This document shows, in pieces, positions 8,900-16,664 of a DNA stretch of 64,000 bases; within the stretch, counting starts at the first letter, position 1; each line of letters opens with the position of its first letter. Source of the DNA: JAVJST01 sp040219295 (GTDB lineage Bacteria > Pseudomonadota > Alphaproteobacteria > Rhodospirillales > Casp-alpha2); assembly GCA_040219295.1 (NCBI GenBank), contig JAVJST010000011.1, forward strand, positions 806,001 through 870,000, written 5' to 3'. Made by a program: the position numbers and the translations under genes. Below the pieces are notes generated by a model, which was not told the origin of the DNA, made no database searches, and saw only the letters and a list, made by a program, of their open reading frames with translations.

Positions 8900-8927
8900 A
8901 TCATAACAATCTGACTATACTGGTCAA
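8900..8927 (-). promoter_or_regulatory. sigma-70-type promoter of the neuB operon
   Basis: On the minus strand, TTGACC (8927-8922) and TATGAT (8905-8900) are separated by 16 bp, each matching consensus at five of six positions. Transcription would start near 8893, leaving a leader of about 180 nt before neuB. The inverted repeat at 8933-8951 ends 5 bp upstream of the -35 box, a position compatible with activation. Confidence 0.55.
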
Positions 8928-8932
8928 TTTAA

Positions 8933-8951
8933 ATGTTCACGACGTGAACAT
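8933..8951. promoter_or_regulatory. operator-like inverted repeat, site 1
   Basis: ATGTTCACG and CGTGAACAT are perfect 9-bp arms around a single central A. The core matches GTTCACG-N3-TGAAC, shared with sites at 11967-11985 and 14023-14043. It lies between the divergent neuB operon (minus) and aldo/keto reductase gene (plus). The local winged-helix regulator is the likely binder, because one copy overlaps that regulator's own promoter. Confidence 0.6.
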
Positions 8952-9012
8952 CACGTTATCTTTAGTAATCCCGGTGGCTTCCTGTGTGCCGCCTAATGTG
9001 GCAGAAGAGCGC

Positions 9013-9912
9013 ATGACGTCTTTGACTGCGGATCGTGTTTCTCCGATCACCTTGGGGACGGCGCAACTCGGAGCACCCTACGGGATAGCTAATCGTGTTG
9101 GCATGCCCGACGAAGCCCTTGCGATGTCGATTCTGGACGCCGCCTGGAACGGCGGTGTTCGTTCCATCGATACGGCGCGCGGGTATGGCGACGCCGAGGC
9201 GCGCATCGGGCGCTGGATGGCGGCTCGCGGTACGGATCCTTTCGTCGTGACCAAGATTCCCCGGATTGACGACGGCGGCGGCGTCGCGGCCGTCCGGACG
9301 GCACTGCGTGGTTCCCGCGACGCGCTGAGGTGCACGTTCATCGACGGCTTATTGCTTCATCGTGCCACCGACCTGGCCCGGGCGGGTGTAGCGGATGTTC
9401 TGGGGGAACTCGTCGCCAGCGGCGAAATCGGCGGCTTTGGCGTCTCTGCCTATTCGCCCGAGGATGTGGAAATGGCGCTCGGCCTTGCCGGGATATCCCT
9501 CATCCAGGCACCGTTCAATCTGCTGGACCAGCGTCTCGAAACATCGGGAATGCTCTCGCGGTGCGTCGATGCCGGCGTGACCGTGTTTGCCAGAAGTGTC
9601 TTCTTGCAGGGATTGTTCACCCTTGAACCGGATCGACTGCCGGACGGTCTCGCCGAGGCCAGGGTTCCGTTGCGTAAGCTTCAAGAGCTGGCCAGGGATG
9701 GGGGGTACAGTCTGGTAGAGGCGGCGTTGCTCGCGGTTCGCGACACCCCGGGGATCAATTCCCTTGTTATCGGCGCTGAGACCGACGCCCAGGTTGAGGG
9801 ATTTCTTGCCATGTCTGCGCTGCCGGAAATGGATGCTGATCTGCGCGCGGCACTGTTTGAGGTCGCAGTATCGGTGCCCGAGCATGTCATCCATCCCGGT
9901 AAGTGGGCCTGA
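9013..9912 (+). CDS. aldo/keto reductase family protein
   Basis: 299 residues from the ATG at 9013 (MTSLTADRVSPITLGTAQLG); an upstream ATG at 8944 overlaps the operator and adds a stretch without family features. The TIM barrel shows TLGTAQLGAPYG, the catalytic-type D..RGYGDAE segment, VVTKIPRI and GFGVSAYSPEDV. The usual catalytic Tyr is in RGYGDAE and the Lys in VTKIP. Similar short reductases in polysaccharide clusters are annotated as sugar or oxidoreductase partners. It is divergent from neuB, sharing a control region of about 300 bp with operator site 1. The substrate is unknown. Confidence 0.75.
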   Translation: MTSLTADRVSPITLGTAQLGAPYGIANRVGMPDEALAMSILDAAWNGGVRSIDTARGYGDAEARIGRWMAARGTDPFVVTKIPRIDDGGGVAAVRTALRGSRDALRCTFIDGLLLHRATDLARAGVADVLGELVASGEIGGFGVSAYSPEDVEMALGLAGISLIQAPFNLLDQRLETSGMLSRCVDAGVTVFARSVFLQGLFTLEPDRLPDGLAEARVPLRKLQELARDGGYSLVEAALLAVRDTPGINSLVIGAETDAQVEGFLAMSALPEMDADLRAALFEVAVSVPEHVIHPGKWA

Positions 9913-9924
9913 CGGTCCCGCGGT

Positions 9925-11871
9925 TCAGGAATCCTGCGACGGCCACGCCCGGGCCCAGGCCTGGGTCATCAGCACGCTCCAGAGGTCGTAATGCGCCTGA
10001 TCGCGGCCGGACAGGTGGCGCACCCACTTTTCCCGCACTGGTGCGGCGTCGAACAAGCCGATGTCCCTGAGTGACTCCGCACTAAGCAGATCTTCGGCCC
10101 AGTCGCGCAGCGGACCGCGGAGCCAGGTACCGAGCGGAACGGCGAAGCCGGCTTTTGGCCGTTCTGTCAGGTGCCGCGGCACGTGCCGGTCGAGCACCCT
10201 TCGCAGAAGCCATTTCGACTGGCCGTCCCGGATCTTCAGGCTTTCCGGCAGCGTCCATGAAAACTCGATGATTCGGTGGTCGAGCAATGGCACCCGGGCC
10301 TCGAGACCAACCGACATGGATGCCCTGTCGACTTTCGTCAGGATATCTCCCGGAAGATAGGTCAGCAGGTCGACGAGTTGCATGGTCTCAACGACCGTGG
10401 CGCCGGTAACATCGCGGTCGAATGCCGCCGGCCCGCGGTCTTCGCCCGGGGCGCCGATGACAAATGATGGCGCACCGGACCAGAACTGGGTTACCCGACG
10501 ATGGAACGTCTTCGTGTCGTCGGCGTCGAAAAGATCGGCGAGTTTGCGGGCCTTGTCTCCGATCTGCGAAGGCCTGCGGGATTTCGGCAGCAATACAGCG
10601 ATCCGGTCCATCAACTCACCCGGTGTCCGGCGCATCATCCACGCCGCGAGATGTCGAATGGCCGCCGGCAGTTGCGCGAGTCGGGGCCTGATACTGTGGG
10701 CCGCGAGATACCTGTTGTAACCGGCGAAGACCTCGTCGCCGCCATCGCCCGACAAGGCCACGGTTACGTGGCGGCGCGCCATCTGCGAAACCAGGTGCGT
10801 CGGGATCTGCGAGCTGTCGGCAAAGGGCTCGCAGTAAATCGACGGCAGTTCGGGAACGACGGCCAGGGCGTCCTCGGGAGACAGGATTTGTTCGTGATGG
10901 TCGGTCCCGAGGTGCGCGGCAATCGCCTTCGCGTGACCCGCTTCGTTGAACTCGTCGTCCGCGAAGCCGATGCTGAACGTCTTGATCGGCTTGGCGCTGC
11001 GAGCCTGCATGATGGCCGCGACAAGCGAGCTGTCGATACCGCCGGACAGAAGCACGCCCAGCGGTACGTCGGCGATCATCCGCCGCTCGATGGCGTCCTC
11101 CAGGATCTCGGCGAGCGCTTCCTCCGCCACTTCCGGCGAGAGGGCCGCGCGGCGGCCAAAGGCGGATGAGGCCAGCTCAAAAGCGTCCCAGTAGCGCACA
11201 TGTCGCGCCCCGCCATCGCGATCGATGGTCACGTATGTCCCCGGTTCGAGCTGACGGATATCGCGATAGATCGACTCCGGGCCCGGCACGTAGTTGAAGC
11301 GGACAAGCTGCTCGACGCTTGTTCGATCGATGCGGGGTACGAAGTCGGGATGAGCCCGCAGGGCCTTCAGTTCGGACCCGAAGAACGTGAACGAGCCCTG
11401 ACGTCCCCAATACATCGGCTTGATCCCCAGGCGGTCACGCGCCAGCAGCAACGTTCGTTCGCGGCGATCCCAGAGGGCGAAAGCGAACATGCCGACGAGT
11501 TTGGAGAGCGTCTTGTCAGGCCCCCAGGAAGCAAGTGCTTCGAGCAGGACACGCGTATCCGAGTGGCCTTCAAACGTGAGTCCTTGGGCCTCGAGCTCGC
11601 GGCGAATATCCCTGAAGTTGTAGATTTCGCCGTTGAAAAGGATCACGAAACGCTCGCCGTAGCTCGTCATCGGCTGGCGGGCAGCGGCACTCAGGTCGAC
11701 GATCGCCAGGCGCCTGAACGCCAGCACCAGACCCGCTTCGGCATCGGTCCATTCGGCGTCGTCGTCCGGGCCGCGATGGCGGATCGCGTTGCCCATGGCG
11801 TTGCCGATCCGCGCCAGTTCCTCGTTGCTGCGCGAGTTCGAAAGAGCAAGAGCGCCGGCAAGTCCGCACAT
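9925..11871 (-). CDS. asnB: asparagine synthase (glutamine-hydrolysing), second paralogue
   Basis: 648 residues. The start is set at 11871 so that MCGLAGAL exposes Cys2 as the glutaminase nucleophile; a frame five residues longer would hide it. The glutaminase domain (1 to about 210) has RGPDDDAEW and the PP-loop LLSGGIDSSLVAA lies near residue 255. The length and motifs are those of exosortase-type/EPS-locus AsnB proteins. It converges on the aldo/keto reductase gene (12 bp apart) and is divergent from the Sel1 gene, with operator site 2 between. It probably amidates a carboxylated sugar or an acceptor in polysaccharide assembly. Confidence 0.85.
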   Translation of the reverse strand: MCGLAGALALSNSRSNEELARIGNAMGNAIRHRGPDDDAEWTDAEAGLVLAFRRLAIVDLSAAARQPMTSYGERFVILFNGEIYNFRDIRRELEAQGLTFEGHSDTRVLLEALASWGPDKTLSKLVGMFAFALWDRRERTLLLARDRLGIKPMYWGRQGSFTFFGSELKALRAHPDFVPRIDRTSVEQLVRFNYVPGPESIYRDIRQLEPGTYVTIDRDGGARHVRYWDAFELASSAFGRRAALSPEVAEEALAEILEDAIERRMIADVPLGVLLSGGIDSSLVAAIMQARSAKPIKTFSIGFADDEFNEAGHAKAIAAHLGTDHHEQILSPEDALAVVPELPSIYCEPFADSSQIPTHLVSQMARRHVTVALSGDGGDEVFAGYNRYLAAHSIRPRLAQLPAAIRHLAAWMMRRTPGELMDRIAVLLPKSRRPSQIGDKARKLADLFDADDTKTFHRRVTQFWSGAPSFVIGAPGEDRGPAAFDRDVTGATVVETMQLVDLLTYLPGDILTKVDRASMSVGLEARVPLLDHRIIEFSWTLPESLKIRDGQSKWLLRRVLDRHVPRHLTERPKAGFAVPLGTWLRGPLRDWAEDLLSAESLRDIGLFDAAPVREKWVRHLSGRDQAHYDLWSVLMTQAWARAWPSQDS

Positions 11872-11966
11872 GTCTGGTCGACCCAATTCTGAAAAGCCGT
11901 AGCGTCGGTGTGAGCTGCCACCAAAATGCGGCGCGCTCTGGTGTCGCGGGCTCCTTGCAAGGCATA

Positions 11967-11985
11967 GCGTTCACGCTATGAACGC
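11967..11985. promoter_or_regulatory. operator-like inverted repeat, site 2
   Basis: GCGTTCA and TGAACGC are perfect 7-bp arms separated by CGCTA. The core again fits GTTCACG-N3-TGAAC. It lies between the divergent asnB (minus, start 11871) and Sel1 (plus, start 12047) genes. It overlaps a weak plus-strand promoter candidate, TTGCAA (11955-11960) and TATGAA (11977-11982), spaced by 16 bp. Confidence 0.55.
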
Positions 11986-12001
11986 AAAGTCTGCTCGGAC
12001 C

Positions 12002-12019
12002 TGTCAACACTTGTCAACA
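12002..12019 (-). promoter_or_regulatory. tandem TGTCAACA repeat, possible -35 elements
   Basis: TGTCAACA occurs twice, at 12002-12009 and 12012-12019, exactly one helical turn (10 bp) apart. Read on the minus strand each copy contains TTGACA, so either could be the -35 of the asnB promoter, with operator site 2 falling in the -10 region. No good -10 is visible, so activator half-sites are an alternative. Confidence 0.3.
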
Positions 12020-12046
12020 AGACCGTTGTCGCGCAATCGTGGTGAC

Positions 12047-12817
12047 ATGTGGCGAGACTTGCATCGTGTGGCGCGGAATATCAGCGTGGCGGCGATTGTT
12101 TCGACAGCATTTGTCGGTACTTTGTCCAGTGCGCGGTCGGCGGATCTATCGGAGGGCCTGGAGGCTGCCCGACAGGGCGATTACCGGGCGGCCCTCAATG
12201 AACTCTTGCCCGCGGCCAGAGCCGGTGACGCCGAAGCGCAGTTTCTGGTTGGCCAGATATTCCGGAAAGGCCCGGAAAAGTTTTGCGCTGAGTGTGCCGA
12301 GCCCGACGACGGACATGCGGTGGATCAGGATTACGTGGAGGCTGCCGTTTGGTTCCGATTGGCGGCGGACCAAGGTCACTCTGAAGCCCAGAGCAAACTC
12401 GCGCAGCTCTACCGGCGCGGCAATGGTGTCCGGCAGGACTTTGACAAGGCCTTCATGTGGTACCGTCGCGCTGCAGACCAGGGCAACCCATTCGCGATCT
12501 CGGATCTCGCTTACATGTACTGGACCGGTAAGGGTGTGACGCAGGACATCGGCAAAGCCGTTGAACTGTACATGATCGGTGCCAAACACGGCGTTGTGCG
12601 GGCGTTTACGAACCTCGGGTTCATCTATTTGCGTGGCGAGGGCATCGAGACCAATCGGATCGTGAGTCGAATGTGGTTCAGAGCCGCTGGCGAGGCCGGA
12701 AGCGCCAGAGCGCTTGCGGAGCTGGAAAAACTGGACGCGGAGATGTCCGCGTCGGAGATTGTGGAGGCTGATCGGTTGTTCGAGAGCTGCAAAACGCGAG
12801 GGTACGACAACTGCTGA
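12047..12817 (+). CDS. secreted Sel1-repeat (TPR-like) protein
   Basis: 256 residues from the ATG at 12047. The N-terminus MWRDLHRVARNISVAAIVSTAFVG with an Ala-rich end (SARSA) is a signal peptide or membrane anchor. Four or five Sel1-like repeats follow (for example AQFLVGQIF, AQSKLAQLYRRG, AISDLAYMYWTG, AFTNLGFIYLRG), each about 36 residues with Ala/Gly positions typical of the family. Sel1 proteins are interaction scaffolds, and in exopolysaccharide systems (AlgK, for example) they hold periplasmic export complexes together. Its shared regulatory site with asnB supports such a role, but the partner is unknown. Confidence 0.75.
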   Translation: MWRDLHRVARNISVAAIVSTAFVGTLSSARSADLSEGLEAARQGDYRAALNELLPAARAGDAEAQFLVGQIFRKGPEKFCAECAEPDDGHAVDQDYVEAAVWFRLAADQGHSEAQSKLAQLYRRGNGVRQDFDKAFMWYRRAADQGNPFAISDLAYMYWTGKGVTQDIGKAVELYMIGAKHGVVRAFTNLGFIYLRGEGIETNRIVSRMWFRAAGEAGSARALAELEKLDAEMSASEIVEADRLFESCKTRGYDNC

Positions 12818-12862
12818 CGCAGTGTCTCCGACTCCTGGTTCCGGTCGTCAGCCCGACGCCGT

Positions 12863-13366
12863 TCAGGACGCCTTCTCGAGCATCTCCACAGTGGTCTTGA
12901 TCCGGACTTCCTGGCCCATGAGGCTCATCAGCAGGACGACCCGGTGGTTGTCGGAGATCTTTTCCAACAGCGCCGTGCAGTCGGCGAAATGACCGTCGCG
13001 GAAGGTCACGACGTCGCCGCACCGCAGGTTGTCGTTCAGCAGCTTGACGATGCCGTCCTCGTCCTCCTGGGCGCGGATCATGTCGATGATCTCGGGCGCG
13101 ACGGGATGCGGTTCGGTGCCGAACTGCACGAGATTGATCACGCCGGCGGTGCTGTTGACCGGGCGCCAACGCATCAGGTCCTGGTCGATGCCAACGAAGA
13201 TGTAGCCCGGGAACAGCGGTCGCAACTCCTGGGTTGTCTTGCGGGCGTGTCGAATACTCTTCCGATAGCGCGGCAGATAAGTCGGATACCCCTGGTTCCG
13301 CAGATGCCATTCAGCGCGGCCTTCGGCGCCGGTCTTGGTTCGGGCCGCGTACCAATCGAAGTTCAT
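12863..13366 (-). CDS. rfaH: RfaH/NusG-like transcription antiterminator
   Basis: 167 residues from the ATG at 13366 (MNFDWYAARTKTGAE). The NGN domain (about 1-105) has LFPGYIFV and STAGVINLVQFG, corresponding to the RfaH signature regions, and the C-terminal 50 residues form the KOW-like domain (SLMGQEVRI). RfaH paralogues of NusG load onto RNA polymerase at ops sites and let it read through long polysaccharide operons. The gene begins one base after the stop of the winged-helix regulator gene, so the two form one transcript. An ops-like sequence at 8854-8864 is a candidate target. UpxY-type or generic specialised NusG is the alternative label. Confidence 0.85.
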   Translation of the reverse strand: MNFDWYAARTKTGAEGRAEWHLRNQGYPTYLPRYRKSIRHARKTTQELRPLFPGYIFVGIDQDLMRWRPVNSTAGVINLVQFGTEPHPVAPEIIDMIRAQEDEDGIVKLLNDNLRCGDVVTFRDGHFADCTALLEKISDNHRVVLLMSLMGQEVRIKTTVEMLEKAS

Positions 13367-13367
13367 A

Positions 13368-14006
13368 CTACGCGGCCTCCTTGGCCATTCGAATGTACAA
13401 CAGGCCAGGCGCGAATAGCCGTTCACGGTCGAGCTTCTCACTGAGCAGATCGAAGGCCGACTGCGGCGCGGAGGCATCGGTGATGACCACCGCGGTGTCC
13501 GGCATGTCGATCACGTCCTCGATCCGCCCGAGAACTTTCAGACCGGCGAACGTAGGCGTGTTGGCGCCGGGTTGTACAATGCCCGCGATGGTAAGGCCGC
13601 TCTCGTGCACGGAAAGCGAGGCGATCTCAGCGAGCTCGCTGGTGCCGAAAAGGACAACTCTTTCATACCCGGCGGCGGCAACATCGGCAAAAACCGACTC
13701 GTACTGAATACGCGCATTACGGAAAAACCGTAAAGAAGAACGGAGATACTCTGAGACAAGGCGGCTTTTCTCGGCGAAACCCTTCGGCGTTACGTAGTAC
13801 GCGAAGCGCTTTGCAGGCACTTGCCGGATTTTGATGTAACCTTTGCGCGCCGCCCTCTTGAGCAGGGAATTCGTCAGCCCGAGCGCGATACCGATCCGCT
13901 TGGTCAGGGATCGCTGAGAATGTTCTACATCCTCCTCGATCGCGGACAGGATATTCAGCGTCGCCCTGTCAGCGAGGGGCAGGGCTTCATCCAGTTTGCT
14001 ATCCAT
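13368..14006 (-). CDS. winged-helix EPS-locus regulator with C-terminal Rossmann-like domain
   Basis: 212 residues from ATG 14006; a TTG two codons upstream (14012), with AGGA placed 5 bp before it, is also possible. Residues about 12-95 resemble the MarR-type EPS-associated regulators (SQRSLTKRIGIALGLTNSLL, then AYYVTPKGFAEKSRL). Residues about 112-205 form a separate alpha/beta unit beginning RVVLFGTSELAEIA, with IAGIVQPG and KVLGRIEDV, like the nucleotide-sugar-binding N-terminal fold of PglD proteins. EPS-associated MarR proteins are normally only about 100 residues, so this is a fusion that may sense a sugar nucleotide. Its promoter overlaps operator site 3, pointing to autoregulation. 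Confidence 0.75.
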   Translation of the reverse strand: MDSKLDEALPLADRATLNILSAIEEDVEHSQRSLTKRIGIALGLTNSLLKRAARKGYIKIRQVPAKRFAYYVTPKGFAEKSRLVSEYLRSSLRFFRNARIQYESVFADVAAAGYERVVLFGTSELAEIASLSVHESGLTIAGIVQPGANTPTFAGLKVLGRIEDVIDMPDTAVVITDASAPQSAFDLLSEKLDRERLFAPGLLYIRMAKEAA

Positions 14007-14022
14007 CGCCAAGAGTATCCTA

Positions 14023-14043
14023 GGTGTTCACGATATGAACACC
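14023..14043. promoter_or_regulatory. operator-like inverted repeat, site 3 (regulator promoter)
   Basis: GGTGTTCA and TGAACACC are perfect 8-bp arms separated by CGATA. The core fits GTTCACG-N3-TGAAC. It covers roughly -3 to +17 of the predicted regulator transcript, the classical position for repression, and ends 17 bp before the ATG at 14006. Confidence 0.65.
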
Positions 14044-14046
14044 TGT

Positions 14047-14075
14047 ATAATGTTGATTCACATGAACTTTGTCAA
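14047..14075 (-). promoter_or_regulatory. sigma-70-type promoter of the regulator-rfaH unit
   Basis: On the minus strand, a perfect TTGACA (14075-14070) and CATTAT (14052-14047) are separated by 17 bp. The start point would be near 14040, inside operator site 3. The promoter lies just after the stop of the upstream GT4 gene (14087), so read-through from that gene is also possible. Confidence 0.6.
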
Positions 14076-14086
14076 CCTGTTGGACG

Positions 14087-15268
14087 CTATCTTTGGAGCG
14101 TGGTGTCGCCTTTCGGCGGTTCGTCCGGGCGATCAGGCCGGTGGTCCATTGCGTCGGTGAACGTGGCCAGGGTTTGGTTGATGATTGCCGAATCTGAAAA
14201 CAGGTTCTCCACGCGCTTGCGCGCCGCCGCGCCCATGCGCAGTCGAAGATCCCGGTCTTCCGCAAGTTTCTGAAGTGCCGCGGCGATTGCATCCGGATCG
14301 TCTTTCGGCACGAGGAACCCGCTGACCCCGTCTTCGATGACGTCGCGGCAACCGATCACGTCTGTCGTGACGACCGGCCGCGCGCAGGCCATCCCCTCGA
14401 TCAGGGACTTCGGAAATCCTTCGCGATGGGACGGCAGGAGAACGATGTGGGAAGCACGCCAGACGCCGGCGATGTCGTCGGATCTCCCGTTCCAGACGAC
14501 CAGCCCTTCGTCCCGCCACCGTAGAAGTTGTTCTTCGGGTACGTTGCTCGGGTTCTCCGGGTCCGGGGCTCCGACGAGCCTGATCCGGATCGGGACGCCC
14601 CTCGACCGAAGCTTGCGGGCCGCTTCGATGGTCTCCGGTATGCCCTTCTCGCCGATCATGCGTGCGACCAGCGCGGCAATGACGGGTTCACCGGGCTCCG
14701 GTGCCGGAGAGAACTGCGAGATGTTGACTCCGACGCCGGGTATGCGGACCGTCTGTCCGGCCGGCGCCAGCGCACGGAACAATTCCTCATCGTCGCGGTT
14801 CTGCACGATTACCCAGCTCTGCCTGCGTCGGAGCAGACGGCGGAGCACGCGCATGATCGTCCACCGCAACCATGCCTTGCCGGACTGTTTGCCGGTGAAC
14901 AGTGTGCCCAGACCGGAGACGGCATTGACGACAACGATGCGCGGAAACAGCAGCGCGGCGATCGAGCCGTAGAGGATCATCTTAAGTCCGACAAGATGAA
15001 GGATGTCCGGTTTGTGGCGCCGCAACACACTGTAGATATTAATCAGCGTACGGACCTCGGTGATCGGATTAATGCTGCCGCGTTTGACGAACAGGGGTGC
15101 CAGCCGGAACGATTCGTGCTCAAGCTTTTCCCGGCAATTGTTGATCCGGCAGGAAACCGTAACCTGCCAGCCTTGCTCTCGGCAGGCGCGCGCAATTCCA
15201 AGACGATGCGAGAGAAAGAACCAATCTTCCGTTACGAAGAACGCTATGTGAGGGGTGGTCTGCGTCAT
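14087..15268 (-). CDS. family 4 glycosyltransferase
   Basis: 393 residues from the ATG at 15268 (MTQTTPHIAFFVTEDWFFLSHR); the longer frame adds 32 residues without family features. The N-terminal Rossmann half (FFLSHRLGIARACREQGWQVTV) and PDILHLVGLKMILYG resemble WcaG/PglA-type group 1 transferases. The C-terminal half has LVARMIGEKGIPETIEA, LLPSHREGFPKSLIEGMACARPVV with the nucleotide-sugar Glu (EX7E-like), and GFLVPKDDPDAIA. It probably adds a hexose or N-acetylhexosamine during repeat-unit assembly at the inner membrane. It lies upstream of the regulator gene on the same strand and is divergent from the fucose-synthase gene. Confidence 0.85.
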   Translation of the reverse strand: MTQTTPHIAFFVTEDWFFLSHRLGIARACREQGWQVTVSCRINNCREKLEHESFRLAPLFVKRGSINPITEVRTLINIYSVLRRHKPDILHLVGLKMILYGSIAALLFPRIVVVNAVSGLGTLFTGKQSGKAWLRWTIMRVLRRLLRRRQSWVIVQNRDDEELFRALAPAGQTVRIPGVGVNISQFSPAPEPGEPVIAALVARMIGEKGIPETIEAARKLRSRGVPIRIRLVGAPDPENPSNVPEEQLLRWRDEGLVVWNGRSDDIAGVWRASHIVLLPSHREGFPKSLIEGMACARPVVTTDVIGCRDVIEDGVSGFLVPKDDPDAIAAALQKLAEDRDLRLRMGAAARKRVENLFSDSAIINQTLATFTDAMDHRPDRPDEPPKGDTTLQR

Positions 15269-15504
15269 CGGGTCACGGATACACCGTTGTTGAGGATCGA
15301 CGGCAATATGGCCGACGCATTGTTGATTGTCCCGCAACGATGTCAGGCCGGTCTCGACATGCATGTTGTTGGGATGGATTGCCGATACTAAGATGCCGCA
15401 CCGCGGGAAGGCGATAGTAGAATTACCAGCAGATCATCGCATGTTCCTGAGGTTGGACTCCGATACCGTTGCGGTGCGCGGCGACTATTAGCAAGCAAGA
15501 GCAA

Positions 15505-16482
15505 ATGACTGCAACGCCCTACTCACTGACTGGCAAACGTATATGGGTCGCAGGCCATCGCGGTATGGTCGGTTCCGCAATTGTACGCCGGCTATGCGCG
15601 ATCGATTGCGAGATCGTCACGGCCGGTCGTGAGACGCTCGACCTGACGCGCCAGGCCGACGTCGAGGCATGGATGGCGAACGCCCGACCCGACGCAGTGT
15701 TCCTTGCCGCCGCCAAGGTCGGTGGCATTCACGCGAACAACTCGCGGCCGGCGGAGTTTATCCATGACAATCTGGTGATCGAGACGTCGATTATTGATGC
15801 TGCCCACCAGACAGGCGTCGAGAAGCTCTTGTTCCTCGGTTCCGCCTGCATTTATCCGCGTGAAGCGCCGCAGCCGATGGCCGAAGGCACCTTGCTGACG
15901 GGCCCTCTGGAGCCGACGAACGAGGCTTATGCGCTGGCGAAAATCGCCGGCATTAAACTTTGCCAAGCATATCGTCGGCAGTATGGGTGTGACTTCATTG
16001 CGGCGCAGCCCAACAATCTCTATGGACCCGGCGACAATTTCGACCTCATGAACTCGCACGTTCTTCCGGCTCTCATGAACAAGGCGCACACTGCAAAGCT
16101 GCGCGGCGATAAGCAGATTGAGGTCTGGGGTTCAGGGCGACCGAAACGCGAGTTCCTCTATGTAGAGGATCTTGCCGATGCGCTCGTATTCCTCATGGAG
16201 AACTACTCTGATGAGGGTCACGTGAATATCGGAACAGGCGAGGAGGTCACGATTCGTGAACTGGCCGAGCGCGTGTGCGAAACGGTCGGCTTCGAGGGCG
16301 AGCTCGTTTTCAATGCCGACCAGCCGGACGGCGTGATGAGAAAACTGGTCGACGTCTCACTTATCAACAGCCTCGGCTGGATGGCGAAGACCGATCTGGC
16401 AACGGGCCTCGATGCCACCTACCGCTGGTTCGTCGAGAACCGGGAGCATCTGGCAGCCGGGCGCGGCGGAAGCGCGACCTGA
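15505..16482 (+). CDS. fcl: GDP-L-fucose synthase
   Basis: 325 residues from the ATG at 15505 (MTATPYSLTGKRIWVAGHRGMVGSA); the frame could begin 12 residues earlier. Extended SDR fold: NADP-binding GHRGMVGSAIVRRL, LAAAKVGGIHANN, catalytic Ser in LFLGSACIYP, and the YALAK catalytic Tyr/Lys. All are characteristic of Fcl/WcaG, which epimerises and reduces GDP-4-keto-6-deoxymannose to GDP-L-fucose. The partner GDP-mannose dehydratase (gmd) is not in the window. A homologue making another GDP-deoxy sugar is possible. It closes the right side of the polysaccharide locus. Confidence 0.85.
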   Translation: MTATPYSLTGKRIWVAGHRGMVGSAIVRRLCAIDCEIVTAGRETLDLTRQADVEAWMANARPDAVFLAAAKVGGIHANNSRPAEFIHDNLVIETSIIDAAHQTGVEKLLFLGSACIYPREAPQPMAEGTLLTGPLEPTNEAYALAKIAGIKLCQAYRRQYGCDFIAAQPNNLYGPGDNFDLMNSHVLPALMNKAHTAKLRGDKQIEVWGSGRPKREFLYVEDLADALVFLMENYSDEGHVNIGTGEEVTIRELAERVCETVGFEGELVFNADQPDGVMRKLVDVSLINSLGWMAKTDLATGLDATYRWFVENREHLAAGRGGSAT

Positions 16483-16664
16483 TTCCGTTCGATGGCTGCC
16501 AACCTGCTGAACTCCTTGAACATTGTGAACTGCGCAAAACATCGTTATGTCTGTACTCGCCCACGGCCGGAAGAAGCTGTTGGGCGATAACGGGGGTCAG
16601 GCGAGGAGAACCAGACTTGGGAGCAGCGGATTGGACTGCGGTGGCGACGAATGCCGGCCGCGGT

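Noticed and set aside
8916..8921. TATACT as a plus-strand -10 for the aldo/keto reductase gene
   Set aside because: No acceptable -35 lies 16-18 bp upstream. It may be real with an activator, but I do not list it as a promoter.
14054..14065. A second operator copy at TTCACATGAA near the regulator promoter
   Set aside because: The half-sites are 2 bp apart instead of 5, and flanking bases do not match the three good sites.
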